Shown: positions 1 through 7,529 of the stretch, in pieces
Position numbering within the stretch: position 1 is the stretch's first letter
Layout of the letters: each line of letters starts with the position of its first letter
Source: CAZRWH01 sp964603905
Lineage (GTDB): Bacteria > Patescibacteriota > Gracilibacteria > UBA1369 > UBA12470
Reading direction: 5' to 3'
DNA: 15,579 nt
Assembly: GCA_964603905.1 (NCBI GenBank)
Contig: CAZRWH010000031.1
Coordinates: 1-15,579 of the forward strand
Made by a program: the position numbers and the translations under genes
Notes under the pieces: model-generated
Database searches by the model: none
What the model saw: only the letters and a program-made list of their open reading frames with translations
What the model was told of the DNA's origin: nothing

Positions 1-15
1 TGCTACAAGTGAGGC

Positions 16-1503
16 ATGTTTAAGGTTTGCGCAACAATTTTAGCACTGATACAAATCACTCAAATAATGCCAAATCCGGAAGGCCCGGATATAGGCAACG
101 AATTTGTAATCATCAAAAACCTCTCTGAGTCCACTTTAGAGCTAACAGAATTTTATCTCGATGACGAAGACGAAAACAGTAGTCCAATGAGCCTAGAGGG
201 CATTGAAATAGCACCTATGGGCGAAAAGAAAGTAATTCTAGAAGACGTTTCATTAAACAATACCAAAGACGAGCTTAGACTTTTAGATATCAGCCTAAAT
301 CCAATAGAAACAATTTCGTTCGAAAACGCACCAGAAGATTGCGGATTAATACATAAAGAAAGTTCATTCGAATGGGATTGCTACTCAAGCTTGGCACCAC
401 AAATAACAGAAATTTTTCCAAACCCCGAAGGCCCAGATACGGGTGAAGAATGGGTTGAGCTTTTTAATCCAGGAACCTCAACAATAAACCTAAGCAAATA
501 CCTAATAGACGACGGCGAAGAAGGAAGCAAACCTGCCGAACTAACAGGCGAACTTCCGCCGTTAAGCTTTGTTAAAATCTCATCAAGCATAAACCTCAAC
601 AACGAAGACGATTCAGCACGAATCTTACTAAAATCTGACAATTCCATAATTGAATCGATCACATACGAAACAACAGAAGAAGGAAAAAGCTTCAGCAAAG
701 CAAACAACAAGTGGGAATGGACCACCCCTACCCCATCACAAGCCAATTCGTCATCAATACAAACTGAAGTCCCCACTACCGTAAAAATAACAGAGGTTTT
801 CCCAAATCCATCAGAGAACGAACAAGAAAACGAATGGATAGAAATCCAAAACACCGGAACAGCAACAATTAATCTAGAAGGACTAATTCTGGACGACGAC
901 GAAGACGGCAGCAAGCCTTATGAACTCCCACAAACAGAATTAAAACCCGGACAACACCACTCAATTTACAGAAGCGAATCCGGCATTTCACTAAACAACG
1001 GCGAGGACAAAGCCAGAATCCTAACACCCAACGGAAAAGTTCTTGATGAAGTAGAATACAAAAATTCAAAAGACGGACTTTCATATCAACTAACACAAAT
1101 AACAGATGTAGAAACAGACGAAACTCAAGAAAAATGGCAATGGTTAGAGCCAACACAAGACGCAGAGAACAGTCATCTATACAAACAATCTATTACAGTC
1201 CAATCATTCGAATCCAATCTCATAACCACAAACAAAAACCTAACTTTTATCACTTCAAAGCTAGACACAGAAGACCAACTTCTAAAAACCATATTCCAAC
1301 CAGACACCAATCTAGAGATCGAATACGAAACAATTAATGGAGAAAACGTAATAGTTGATTTCGAAACACCCCAAGTAACCGAGGAACCAACAGTAATCAT
1401 AGAAAACACCACCCAACCTTTATATGAAAAACTACTCCCCTATATCGTGACACTACTAGCAACAATGATTATTGCGTTGATTGAGAATAGGAAAGGCTCA
1501 TAG
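16..1503 (+). CDS. Membrane-anchored protein with three lamin-tail domains
   Basis: The 495-residue protein contains three lamin-tail (LTD) repeats at about residues 14-122, 130-239 and 258-380. Each opens with an ITxIxPNP-type strand (ITQIMPNPEGPD, ITEIFPNPEGPD, ITEVFPNPSENE) and closes with a W-x-W element (FEWDCYS, KWEWTTPTPS, KWQWLEPT) typical of bacterial LTDs. A linker of about 90 residues leads to a C-terminal transmembrane segment (about 473-489) and a short basic tail (ENRKGS), so the LTDs probably face outward. The N-terminus (MFKVCATILALI) is only a weak signal sequence. The chosen ATG is the first one after an in-frame TGA at 10-12; GAGG lies only one base before it, too close for a normal Shine-Dalgarno. 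If UGA were read as an amino acid, the gene would extend left of the window. The LTD is a beta-sandwich often found on secreted bacterial proteins; a cell-surface adhesive role is inference. Confidence 0.85.
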   Translation: MFKVCATILALIQITQIMPNPEGPDIGNEFVIIKNLSESTLELTEFYLDDEDENSSPMSLEGIEIAPMGEKKVILEDVSLNNTKDELRLLDISLNPIETISFENAPEDCGLIHKESSFEWDCYSSLAPQITEIFPNPEGPDTGEEWVELFNPGTSTINLSKYLIDDGEEGSKPAELTGELPPLSFVKISSSINLNNEDDSARILLKSDNSIIESITYETTEEGKSFSKANNKWEWTTPTPSQANSSSIQTEVPTTVKITEVFPNPSENEQENEWIEIQNTGTATINLEGLILDDDEDGSKPYELPQTELKPGQHHSIYRSESGISLNNGEDKARILTPNGKVLDEVEYKNSKDGLSYQLTQITDVETDETQEKWQWLEPTQDAENSHLYKQSITVQSFESNLITTNKNLTFITSKLDTEDQLLKTIFQPDTNLEIEYETINGENVIVDFETPQVTEEPTVIIENTTQPLYEKLLPYIVTLLATMIIALIENRKGS

Positions 1504-1520
1504 AGTATAGATAACAAAGC

Positions 1521-1555
1521 ACTAATCACCATTCACTGTTCACTAATCACTAAAA
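1521..1555. repeat. Heptanucleotide tandem array, ACTNNTC type
   Basis: Five consecutive heptads: ACTAATC, ACCATTC, ACTGTTC, ACTAATC, ACTAAAA. They lie just after the lamin-tail gene and run into the ascending arm of the terminator. The unit resembles the arrays before trxB and the DHH gene. Confidence 0.6.
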
Positions 1556-1578
1556 AAGCCCCTCTCGGGGCTTTTAAA
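1552..1578. terminator. Intrinsic terminator, possibly bidirectional
   Basis: A perfect 9-bp stem AAAAGCCCC (1554-1562) / GGGGCTTTT (1567-1575) has a TCTC loop. In the plus direction it ends the lamin-tail gene with four T. In the minus direction the stem is followed by six T, so it would also stop transcripts arriving from the 1587-1950 region. Confidence 0.8.
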
Positions 1579-1586
1579 CAATGGAG

Positions 1587-1628
1587 CTAGCATCCGCAGC
1601 ATCCACCACCTTTTTTACCGTCAGTCAT
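1587..1628 (-). other. Tiny Cys-rich reading frame MTDGKKGGGCCGC, possible gene remnant
   Basis: On the minus strand a 13-codon frame reads MTDGKKGGGCCGC and ends at TAG. The frame is open for eight more codons upstream (LFLNPENA) to a TGA. The terminator at 1552-1578 follows 9 bases later, with its better T-run in this direction. The GGGCCGC tail looks like a metal- or thiol-active C-terminus, but no family is recognised. It may be the end of a broken gene, because an overlapping frame upstream (1642-1755) stops at TCT-TAA where a +1 shift would join the two. Expression is not established. Confidence 0.3.
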
Positions 1629-1935
1629 TGCGTTTTCTGGGTTAAGAAATAGTCATGGCGCTAATGATAATAATTCGCATTAAACAATATTTCAAGTCAT
1701 TTTTATAATTAGGGAAACATTCATAAAAATTGTAAATCCCGTTTTCAAAATCCATCTTGCAAACACCACCCCCGTCCAATATATTGTAGCTCGCAAAGGA
1801 AAAACACACTACATATTGTGGCCAAGCATAGACGGAGACACTAACAGGAAAGCCCCAGAAGGGCCATAATTAGCTCAAACCAAAAACCAACCAAGACCGC
1901 TTTTTTGTGCTCCCTTTAAATAATAAAAACATAAC

Positions 1936-1940
1936 TAAAC
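1936..1940 (+). promoter_or_regulatory. TAAAC start-site motif of nrdJ
   Basis: TAAAC lies at -15 to -11 relative to the nrdJ ATG, within ACTAAAC. No Shine-Dalgarno sequence is present. The same motif at the same distance precedes four other genes in the window. Confidence 0.5.
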
Positions 1941-1950
1941 ATAAACAATT

Positions 1951-4149
1951 ATGAAAAAAATCGTCAAAAGAGATGGCAACGTCGTAGACTTCGATCGAGA
2001 GAAAATCACCGAGGCTGTTTTTAAAGCTGCTCAATCAATCGGAGGGAAAGACCGATCGATGGCAGAAGAAGTTTCAGGAGAAGTAGAAAAACTACTAAAC
2101 ATACTATTTAAAGGTAAAAACTACCCGTCGGTAGAACAAGTACAAGACCTTGTTGAAAACATGCTTATCGAAAGACAACATGTCAAAACAGCAAAGGCCT
2201 ACATCCTTTATAGACAAAAACAAACTGAGCTAAGAGACAGACAAAAGGCAATCATCGGAAAAACAACTTCTCTTCCATTAAGTCTAAACGCACTGCAAGT
2301 TCTCGAAAGACGATACCTTCAAAAAGACGAAAACGGGAAAATAGTGGAATCTCCAGAAGACATGTTCCGAAGAGTTGCGAACAACATCGCACAAGCAGAA
2401 AAAAATTACAAAGGTGGAAATGTAGAAGAAGCCGAGGAGAAATTCTACAAAATCATGACACAACTTGAGTTCATGCCGAACTCCCCTACCCTAATGAACG
2501 CTGGAACAGACATCCAACAACTTTCAGCATGTTTCGTACTACCTGTAGGAGACAGCATGGAAGAGATTTTCGATTCTGTAAAAAACGCAGCTCTAATCCA
2601 CAAAAGCGGCGGAGGAACAGGGTTCTCATTCTCAAGACTTAGACCAAGAAACGACAGCGTAAAATCAACAACCGGAGTATCTTCAGGGCCTATCTCCTTC
2701 ATGAGAGTTTTTGATATAGCAACAGACGTTATCAAACAAGGTGGTAAAAGAAGAGGAGCAAACATGGGAGTATTAAGAGTTGATCATCCGGATATCTTGA
2801 ACTTCATCACAATGAAGTCAGACATGGTCTCTCTAACCAACTTCAACATCTCAGTTGGACTTACAGACAAGTTCATGAAGGCACTCGAAGCAGGAGAAGA
2901 GTACGACCTACTCAACCCAAGAAACGGAGACGTCGTACAATCACTTCCAGCACGGCACGTGTTCGACCTAATCCTAGACATGGCATGGAAGAACGGAGAT
3001 CCTGGTGTGATCTTCCTAGACACAATGAACAAGACAGACAAGATCCCTCACACAGGACCAATCGAAAGCACTAATCCTTGTGGAGAACAACCACTCAAAG
3101 CTTACGAATCTTGCAACCTGGGTTCAATCAACCTAAACAAGATCATAACAGAAGACAAAGAGATAGATTGGGACAAATTCAGAGAAATCATCCACGCATC
3201 TATTCACTTCCTCGACAATGTAATCGACATGAACAAATACCCAATCGAGGAAATCGGCAAAGTAAGTCGAGCTTCTAGAAAAATCGGACTTGGAATCATG
3301 GGATTCGGCGACATGCTTTTCCAACTTGGAATCGCATACGACTCAGAGGAAGGACGTGAAATGACAAACAAAATACTTGGATTCCTTAACAAAGAGGCGG
3401 AAGCAAAATCAATTCAACTAGCGGAAGAACGTGGAGCATTCCCAGTTTGGGAAGGAAGCACTTACGAGAAAAAAGGAATCAAAATCCGTAACGCTTGCCA
3501 AACAACAATTGCTCCAACAGGAACAATCGGGATGATTTGTGAAGCATCAGGAGGAATCGAACCAAACTTCGCTATCTCTTACATCAAGAACGTAATGGAC
3601 GGAACAGAATTGGTTTACACAAACAAATACTTCAAAAAAGTAGCTCAAGACCGCGGATTCTACTCAAAAGACCTTATGAGAGAAATTGCGCGAGTTGGAT
3701 CAATCCAAAACATCGACGAGATTCCAGAAGACGTCAAAGAAGTTTTTGTAACAGCTCAAGATATCAGCCCAGAAGATCATGTAAAACTTCAAGCTGTAGC
3801 ACAAAGTCACATCGACTCAGCTGTATCAAAAACTGTTAACTTCCCACATCACGCAACAACAAGAGACATCGAAGAATCTTACCTTCTTGCATACAAAATG
3901 GGATGTAAAGGAATCACAGTTTACAGAGATGGAAGCCGTGATAACCAAGTACTAAACATTGGAAAAGTAAAAGGTAAGCAAAAGACAGAGAGACAACATC
4001 AAGCGATCAAAGACAAAGTTTACGCAGAAAAATCCAAGGCAGAAGTCAAAAAAGAAGGACTTTGCCCAGACTGCAACGGTAAACTAATCATGAACGAGGG
4101 ATGCATGCACTGCCCTAGCTGCAGCTACAGCGCTTGTTCAGTAGCCTAA
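1951..4149 (+). CDS. nrdJ: Adenosylcobalamin-dependent (class II) ribonucleoside-diphosphate reductase
   Basis: This enzyme reduces ribonucleotides to deoxyribonucleotides for DNA synthesis, using adenosylcobalamin to generate the thiyl radical, so it needs no oxygen or separate radical subunit. The 732 residues begin with an ATP-cone (about 1-90, IVKRDGNVVDFDREKI). The catalytic barrel follows, with LMNAGTDIQQLSACF (redox Cys194) and the active-site loop NPCGEQPL (Asn375, Cys377, Glu379). Cys388 in ESCNLGSINL lies 11 residues after the thiyl Cys, as expected for the second redox cysteine. A C-terminal zinc-ribbon-like tail (CPDC at 705-708, then CMHCPSCSYSACS) provides metal-binding and redox cysteines. 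Length and architecture fit bacterial NrdJ. No Shine-Dalgarno is present; the start is set by the ATP-cone alignment. A strong terminator follows, so it is probably monocistronic. cobO lies 2.1 kb downstream. Confidence 0.97.
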   Translation: MKKIVKRDGNVVDFDREKITEAVFKAAQSIGGKDRSMAEEVSGEVEKLLNILFKGKNYPSVEQVQDLVENMLIERQHVKTAKAYILYRQKQTELRDRQKAIIGKTTSLPLSLNALQVLERRYLQKDENGKIVESPEDMFRRVANNIAQAEKNYKGGNVEEAEEKFYKIMTQLEFMPNSPTLMNAGTDIQQLSACFVLPVGDSMEEIFDSVKNAALIHKSGGGTGFSFSRLRPRNDSVKSTTGVSSGPISFMRVFDIATDVIKQGGKRRGANMGVLRVDHPDILNFITMKSDMVSLTNFNISVGLTDKFMKALEAGEEYDLLNPRNGDVVQSLPARHVFDLILDMAWKNGDPGVIFLDTMNKTDKIPHTGPIESTNPCGEQPLKAYESCNLGSINLNKIITEDKEIDWDKFREIIHASIHFLDNVIDMNKYPIEEIGKVSRASRKIGLGIMGFGDMLFQLGIAYDSEEGREMTNKILGFLNKEAEAKSIQLAEERGAFPVWEGSTYEKKGIKIRNACQTTIAPTGTIGMICEASGGIEPNFAISYIKNVMDGTELVYTNKYFKKVAQDRGFYSKDLMREIARVGSIQNIDEIPEDVKEVFVTAQDISPEDHVKLQAVAQSHIDSAVSKTVNFPHHATTRDIEESYLLAYKMGCKGITVYRDGSRDNQVLNIGKVKGKQKTERQHQAIKDKVYAEKSKAEVKKEGLCPDCNGKLIMNEGCMHCPSCSYSACSVA

Positions 4150-4173
4150 ACCAATAAAACAAAAATTTAGGGG

Positions 4174-4201
4174 AAGAGGGAGTCGGTGGCTCCCTCTTTT
4201 T
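4174..4201 (+). terminator. Intrinsic terminator after nrdJ
   Basis: A 9-bp stem AAGAGGGAG (4174-4182) / CTCCCTCTT (4190-4198) with a 7-base loop runs into five T. It is 25 bases after the nrdJ stop codon. Confidence 0.85.
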
Positions 4202-4218
4202 CATCCCCCATCAGAAGC

Positions 4219-4246
4219 TTGACTTCTCGGAGGAAAATGATAAAAT
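4219..4246 (+). promoter_or_regulatory. Sigma-70-like promoter for the 4276 gene
   Basis: TTGACT (4219-4224), a 16-base spacer, then TAAAAT (4241-4246). The expected start near 4253 leaves a leader of about 23 bases. The spacer contains GGAGGAAAATG, which looks like a Shine-Dalgarno plus start but encodes only eight residues; it is better explained as part of the promoter. Confidence 0.6.
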
Positions 4247-4260
4247 CACAATCTGCAAAA

Positions 4261-4265
4261 TAACC
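4261..4265 (+). promoter_or_regulatory. TAACC start-site motif of the 4276 gene
   Basis: TAACC lies at -15 to -11 before the ATG at 4276, the same spacing as at nrdJ, the 6898 gene, pepA and the RRM gene. There is no Shine-Dalgarno. Confidence 0.45.
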
Positions 4266-4275
4266 TGAAAGAACC

Positions 4276-6228
4276 ATGGCAGGAATAAATACAGCAAGGG
4301 ATTTTGAATCCGAAGACCACGGAGTCGATAAAGCAATTGCGAAATTCGGCGGCGTAGACCAAGGAAAATCACAAAAACTAATCGAAGATTTAACAAAAGC
4401 AAACCAAGAATTACGAGGAAACCGGCCAGAGCTAAGAATCCTTGCCGACCAACTTGAGGCAGGACAAATCAACACTCCTCAAGAGCTTAAACAGGCAGAA
4501 AAAGCTGCAAAAGGAATTATAGAACAGGAGTGCAGCAAGATCCTTGGGAAAACTGTTGAAAAAGGAGAAGAAGGAGTTTTGGGACACTCAAAAAACGTAA
4601 TGAGATACATTTCAGGACTAAGCATTTCAGACGCTGCAAAAGAGTTAAAAGACATGCAGGAGAACCAAAAGAACCAAGAGAAACACCGAAAAAATGTCGA
4701 GAAACTAAAGACAAAATCTCCTCGCGCCTACAAAGCTTACATAAAGGAACTTAAACGAGCTAAGGACAAAGGTTCTTTTGAAAAATCAACCGCAGACATA
4801 CTCAAAGACACCGAGAAACAGTTTGCACGAGCAATAAAAGCACCGATGGCCGTACAAGGAACCTTCTTCAAACAAGTCGAAAAAGGAGATATCGATTCAG
4901 ACGATTACAATAAAGTTCTAGACAAACTTGAACGCGACTGTAAAAAACTAACTGACAAATACGTTAAGCTTTTGGACCCGAAAATATTCGGAGAAGAACC
5001 TGCAAAAGAGTTCGAAGAGTGGATCAAAGACGCATCAGACATGAACAAGCTCGAAAAATATTTGCATCAACTCAAGTCTGACTACATTCCAAAACGCCAA
5101 AGACTTCAAGCAGAATTCGAAGACTTGCCGGAAGAAATCACGACACCACACCAGAAGAAATGGTACAAAGAGCTTGGATACAGTGAGAGAAAGTCACTAA
5201 TGCTTTCACTAAAAAGCGTAGAACACGCAGGAAGAAATCCATTGGCACAAGGATACCTGAAAGCAATGACAGACAATCCAAAAGAGTTCGCTTCCGATGA
5301 GCTAGCTTTGTTAACAAACAAATTCCTACTAAACAGTTACGACGATCAAAACACTTTATTGCACGCATTCAACCTAACGGAACTAAAAGACAGAAAAGAA
5401 CTAACCAAGAGATTCGAATCATTACCAGATGCATTACAAGACGAGAATGACGACTTCTGGAACATGCGAAAAGAAGACAAAATCGTAATGCTAAGACACC
5501 TGGAAGACAAGAAACAAGAGGTTGAAGACGAAGCAATAATCGACAAACTGTTCGGAACTCAAGAAGGCCAAAGTGCTTTCAACACAGAGTTAATGAAAGC
5601 TTTGAGTACAGCAAGAGGAAGAAGCGTCCAAGCAACCGACGTTGTGATGAACAAGATCCAGCAAGACCAAAGAAAACTTGGAAAAGTAAATATCGAAGAC
5701 AGGCAAACACAAGCTTTACACAACAAAGCTGGAGAACAAACCGCTGAAAAACTGGACACATTACACGACCTATCAGGAGGAAAAGAGACTGTCGACATAG
5801 ACACAGGGAAAACACGCAAGATCAAAACAATCGATCTAAAGAAAGTAAACGACGGATCAATGGACACCTCTCAATTAGCAGAGGTCGAACGTGAACTCCG
5901 AGAATCTGGAGTAACAAGTAGCGCCGAGGACAGAACAGCACCAATGCAACTTATCGACACCCGAGGATCAGGACTAGAAAAGAACTACACCAAAAACGAA
6001 GAACGCGAACCTGTAAAAGAGATGGTTCAAGAGCTTCTCGCAGAAGCACTAGCGGCAGCTGCAGAATCACTAGGACTTGCGACTCAAAAACCAGCAAACA
6101 ACAACGACCTATTTGATAAAGCTGATGCAGAGAGACAAAGACAAATCCTAAGCGCTTACCAAGAGCACACCAAACACAGATTCCACGGTCTAGAAGGTGT
6201 AACTACTGATGCAAGATTGGCAGGTTAG
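4276..6228 (+). CDS. Large coiled-coil cytoplasmic protein, function unknown
   Basis: The 650 residues have no signal peptide or membrane span and are rich in Lys, Glu and Gln, with long predicted helices (about 30-90, 120-185, 200-270). A motif of about 40 residues occurs twice: about 271-311 (R-x2-L-x3-FEDLP, then WYKELGYSERKSLMLSL) and about 370-410 (R-x2-L-x3-FESLP, then FWNMRKEDKIVMLRHL). Both share the pattern FE-x-LP, an aromatic residue about 13 positions later, and K-x2-ML-x2-L. The C-terminal third is Ala/Glu-rich (LLAEALAAAAESLG at about 587-600) and looks less ordered. No enzyme motif was found. It has its own promoter and is probably co-transcribed with cobO 44 bases downstream. 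A scaffold or lineage-specific structural role is speculation. Confidence 0.85.
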   Translation: MAGINTARDFESEDHGVDKAIAKFGGVDQGKSQKLIEDLTKANQELRGNRPELRILADQLEAGQINTPQELKQAEKAAKGIIEQECSKILGKTVEKGEEGVLGHSKNVMRYISGLSISDAAKELKDMQENQKNQEKHRKNVEKLKTKSPRAYKAYIKELKRAKDKGSFEKSTADILKDTEKQFARAIKAPMAVQGTFFKQVEKGDIDSDDYNKVLDKLERDCKKLTDKYVKLLDPKIFGEEPAKEFEEWIKDASDMNKLEKYLHQLKSDYIPKRQRLQAEFEDLPEEITTPHQKKWYKELGYSERKSLMLSLKSVEHAGRNPLAQGYLKAMTDNPKEFASDELALLTNKFLLNSYDDQNTLLHAFNLTELKDRKELTKRFESLPDALQDENDDFWNMRKEDKIVMLRHLEDKKQEVEDEAIIDKLFGTQEGQSAFNTELMKALSTARGRSVQATDVVMNKIQQDQRKLGKVNIEDRQTQALHNKAGEQTAEKLDTLHDLSGGKETVDIDTGKTRKIKTIDLKKVNDGSMDTSQLAEVERELRESGVTSSAEDRTAPMQLIDTRGSGLEKNYTKNEEREPVKEMVQELLAEALAAAAESLGLATQKPANNNDLFDKADAERQRQILSAYQEHTKHRFHGLEGVTTDARLAG

Positions 6229-6245
6229 AACGTAAAGTGTAAAAT

Positions 6246-6273
6246 AGACTTAAGACCTAAGACGTAAGACTTA
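6246..6273 (+). repeat. Heptanucleotide array, AGACNTA type, abutting the cobO start
   Basis: Four exact-period heptads: AGACTTA, AGACCTA, AGACGTA, AGACTTA. The last A is the first base of the cobO ATG. Looser copies (AACGTAA, AGTGTAA) lie just upstream. It occupies the position of a ribosome binding site. Confidence 0.75.
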
Positions 6274-6782
6274 TGATTTTGATTTTTACCGGCAACGGAA
6301 AAGGAAAAACCTCCGCTGCAATAGGCACAGCAGTAAGGTCTCTTGGACATGGAAACAAGATCCTAGTTTTGCAGTTCATGAAAGAGCAACCAAGCGGAGA
6401 AATCACATTCCTCAAAGAGCATCCAAACGCACAGATAATTCAATCCGGCGTTGGATTCTACAAAATCCAAGGAGACCACAGTACAGAAGAGCAACACATC
6501 GAAGCAGCTGAAAAAGCACTCGAAAAACTCCACCAAGAAATCATTAATTTCTCCCCTAGTCTAGTCATAATCGACGAAATCAACGTAGCATGCTCATTAA
6601 GCCTAATCGAACCTGCAAAGATCATCAAAATCATCGAATCAAACCCAGAAATTGACTTCATCCTAACAGGCCGCGACGCACCAAAAGAGTTTACAGACAT
6701 TGCTGATTTGGTAACTGAGATGAAAGAGATCAAGCATCCATTCCAGAACGGGAAACCGGCAAAGAGAGGGATTGATTTTTAG
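6273..6782 (+). CDS. cobO: Corrinoid adenosyltransferase (CobA/CobO/BtuR family)
   Basis: The enzyme transfers the adenosyl group of ATP to reduced cob(I)alamin or a corrinoid precursor, making adenosylcobalamin in the cytoplasm. The 169-residue protein shows the family P-loop FTGNGKGKTSAA (residues 5-16), the acidic DEIN motif (101-104), TGRDAP (132-137), and the C-terminal ADLVTEMKEIKHP plus GIDF. It is slightly shorter than typical (about 190-200), mainly at the N-terminus, which begins directly at the P-loop strand. The ATG is fixed by that strand. It lies directly behind a heptad repeat array and probably in an operon with the 4276 gene. No corrin ring synthesis genes are in the window. 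Its likely job is to activate salvaged cobalamin for the NrdJ encoded nearby; that pairing is inference from context. Confidence 0.95.
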   Translation: MILIFTGNGKGKTSAAIGTAVRSLGHGNKILVLQFMKEQPSGEITFLKEHPNAQIIQSGVGFYKIQGDHSTEEQHIEAAEKALEKLHQEIINFSPSLVIIDEINVACSLSLIEPAKIIKIIESNPEIDFILTGRDAPKEFTDIADLVTEMKEIKHPFQNGKPAKRGIDF

Positions 6783-6805
6783 GACAACACCACAACACTA
6801 AAGAA

Positions 6806-6829
6806 TTGTCAGTACAAACATAATGACAA
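6806..6829. promoter_or_regulatory. Inverted repeat TTGTCA-N12-TGACAA
   Basis: A perfect 6-bp inverted repeat lies between cobO and the 6898 gene. It could be a protein binding site for the downstream promoter, but no clear -35/-10 pair is seen, and an inverted repeat this short can arise by chance. Confidence 0.2.
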
Positions 6830-6882
6830 AACGTGACTTTTGGTTTTTGGGATGCAAGAATTACCTCTCAAAACAACAAAAC

Positions 6883-6887
6883 TAACC
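6883..6887 (+). promoter_or_regulatory. TAACC start-site motif of the 6898 gene
   Basis: ACTAACC ends 10 bases before the ATG, identical in sequence and spacing to the pepA leader. There is no Shine-Dalgarno. Confidence 0.5.
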
Positions 6888-6897
6888 AAGATAAAGC

Positions 6898-7527
6898 ATG
6901 CCAAGAACAGGAATATTTAAACCTAACGAATCCAAAGAAGAAAGACTTAACAACTTACTAGATCAAATAAGATCAATCCCCAATACAACAATTGTAAAAG
7001 GACAACCCGGAGAACAAGCAAATAACTGCTCTCAGTTAAGCGACATCGAATGGGTAGAATACTCCGAAGAAGCTTCTTTCTACCCATCTCACGCTAATGC
7101 CGAAGATTCAATAGAAGTAATACGGCAACTAAGCGCTCAAGGAGAAAAAATCTTAGTATGGCATGAAGAAACACAAGGTTTTTTCAAGGTCATGGTATTC
7201 ACAGTAGAAGAAATACCTCAAAAGCCAATTCCTGAGAACACATTGGCAGAGCTAATGAGCCTAGGATACGACACTGGCAAAGCTATCGTACAACTGCTCT
7301 CGGGGGAACAAACACAAGAAAAAGTAGTTATAAGAAACATAAGAGACATCAGAGACCAAATCGAACAAACACTAGAAGAGATGCATTTACATCCTGCAGA
7401 AGTAGAACATTTCCCCGTAATACTAAACGGAACAACTAGAGAATGTATTGCCGCCATCGCAGAAGATGATGTACTAAATGAAATGTTTCAACAATCCATA
7501 GAAATATCTCGTTTAAACAGAAGTTAA
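6898..7527 (+). CDS. Hypothetical protein, 209 residues
   Basis: No family is recognised. The protein is soluble, acidic, without signal peptide or membrane span. An N-terminal charged helix (about 9-27) is followed by a mixed alpha/beta region containing DIEWVEYSEE (about 49-58) and KILVWHEETQGFFKVMVFTV (about 84-103), which reads as two or three beta strands. A helical C-terminal half follows (TLAELMSLGYDTGKAIVQLL; RDIRDQIEQTLEEM). The ATG is preceded by the TAACC motif at the usual distance. Codon use (A-ending, few G) matches neighbours, so it is likely a real resident gene. The gap of 115 bases to cobO suggests its own transcript. Confidence 0.75.
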   Translation: MPRTGIFKPNESKEERLNNLLDQIRSIPNTTIVKGQPGEQANNCSQLSDIEWVEYSEEASFYPSHANAEDSIEVIRQLSAQGEKILVWHEETQGFFKVMVFTVEEIPQKPIPENTLAELMSLGYDTGKAIVQLLSGEQTQEKVVIRNIRDIRDQIEQTLEEMHLHPAEVEHFPVILNGTTRECIAAIAEDDVLNEMFQQSIEISRLNRS

Positions 7528-7529
7528 TC

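Larger units (their letters stand above)
1579..1950. other. Intergenic region before nrdJ, possible gene remains
   Basis: No standard gene is supported here. Two antiparallel open stretches are visible. On the plus strand, codons ending at TAA 1867-1869 give a stretch including VQYIVARKGKTHYILWPS, with codon choice like the neighbours but no ATG. On the minus strand, a frame from ATG 1755 to TAA 1642 encodes 37 residues (MDFENGIYNFYECFPNYKND and onward) and is open further upstream without a start. Both may be remnants. The last 60 bases are A/T-rich and should hold the nrdJ promoter, but no convincing -35/-10 pair was found. Confidence 0.4.

Noticed and set aside
2..43. Possible tail of an upstream gene (frame ending FAQQF-stop) overlapping the lamin-tail start
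   Set aside because: Only 13 codons are visible, which cannot be distinguished from chance.
381..914. 177-codon open frame on the minus strand
   Set aside because: It lies opposite the lamin-tail gene, is Ser/Val-rich in the way expected from the complement of A-rich codons, and has no recognisable motif.
1581..1652. 23-residue plus-strand frame starting right after the first terminator
   Set aside because: It has no start signal or promoter, and its composition looks like the complement of the minus-strand Cys-rich frame.
4230..4263. GGAGG followed by ATG and an eight-residue frame (MIKSQSAK)
   Set aside because: It coincides with the spacer and -10 of a better-supported promoter, so it would not be in the transcript.
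6852..6920. 22-residue plus-strand frame overlapping the 6898 start
   Set aside because: It overlaps the start in another frame and has no start signal; the TAACC motif serves the 6898 ATG.
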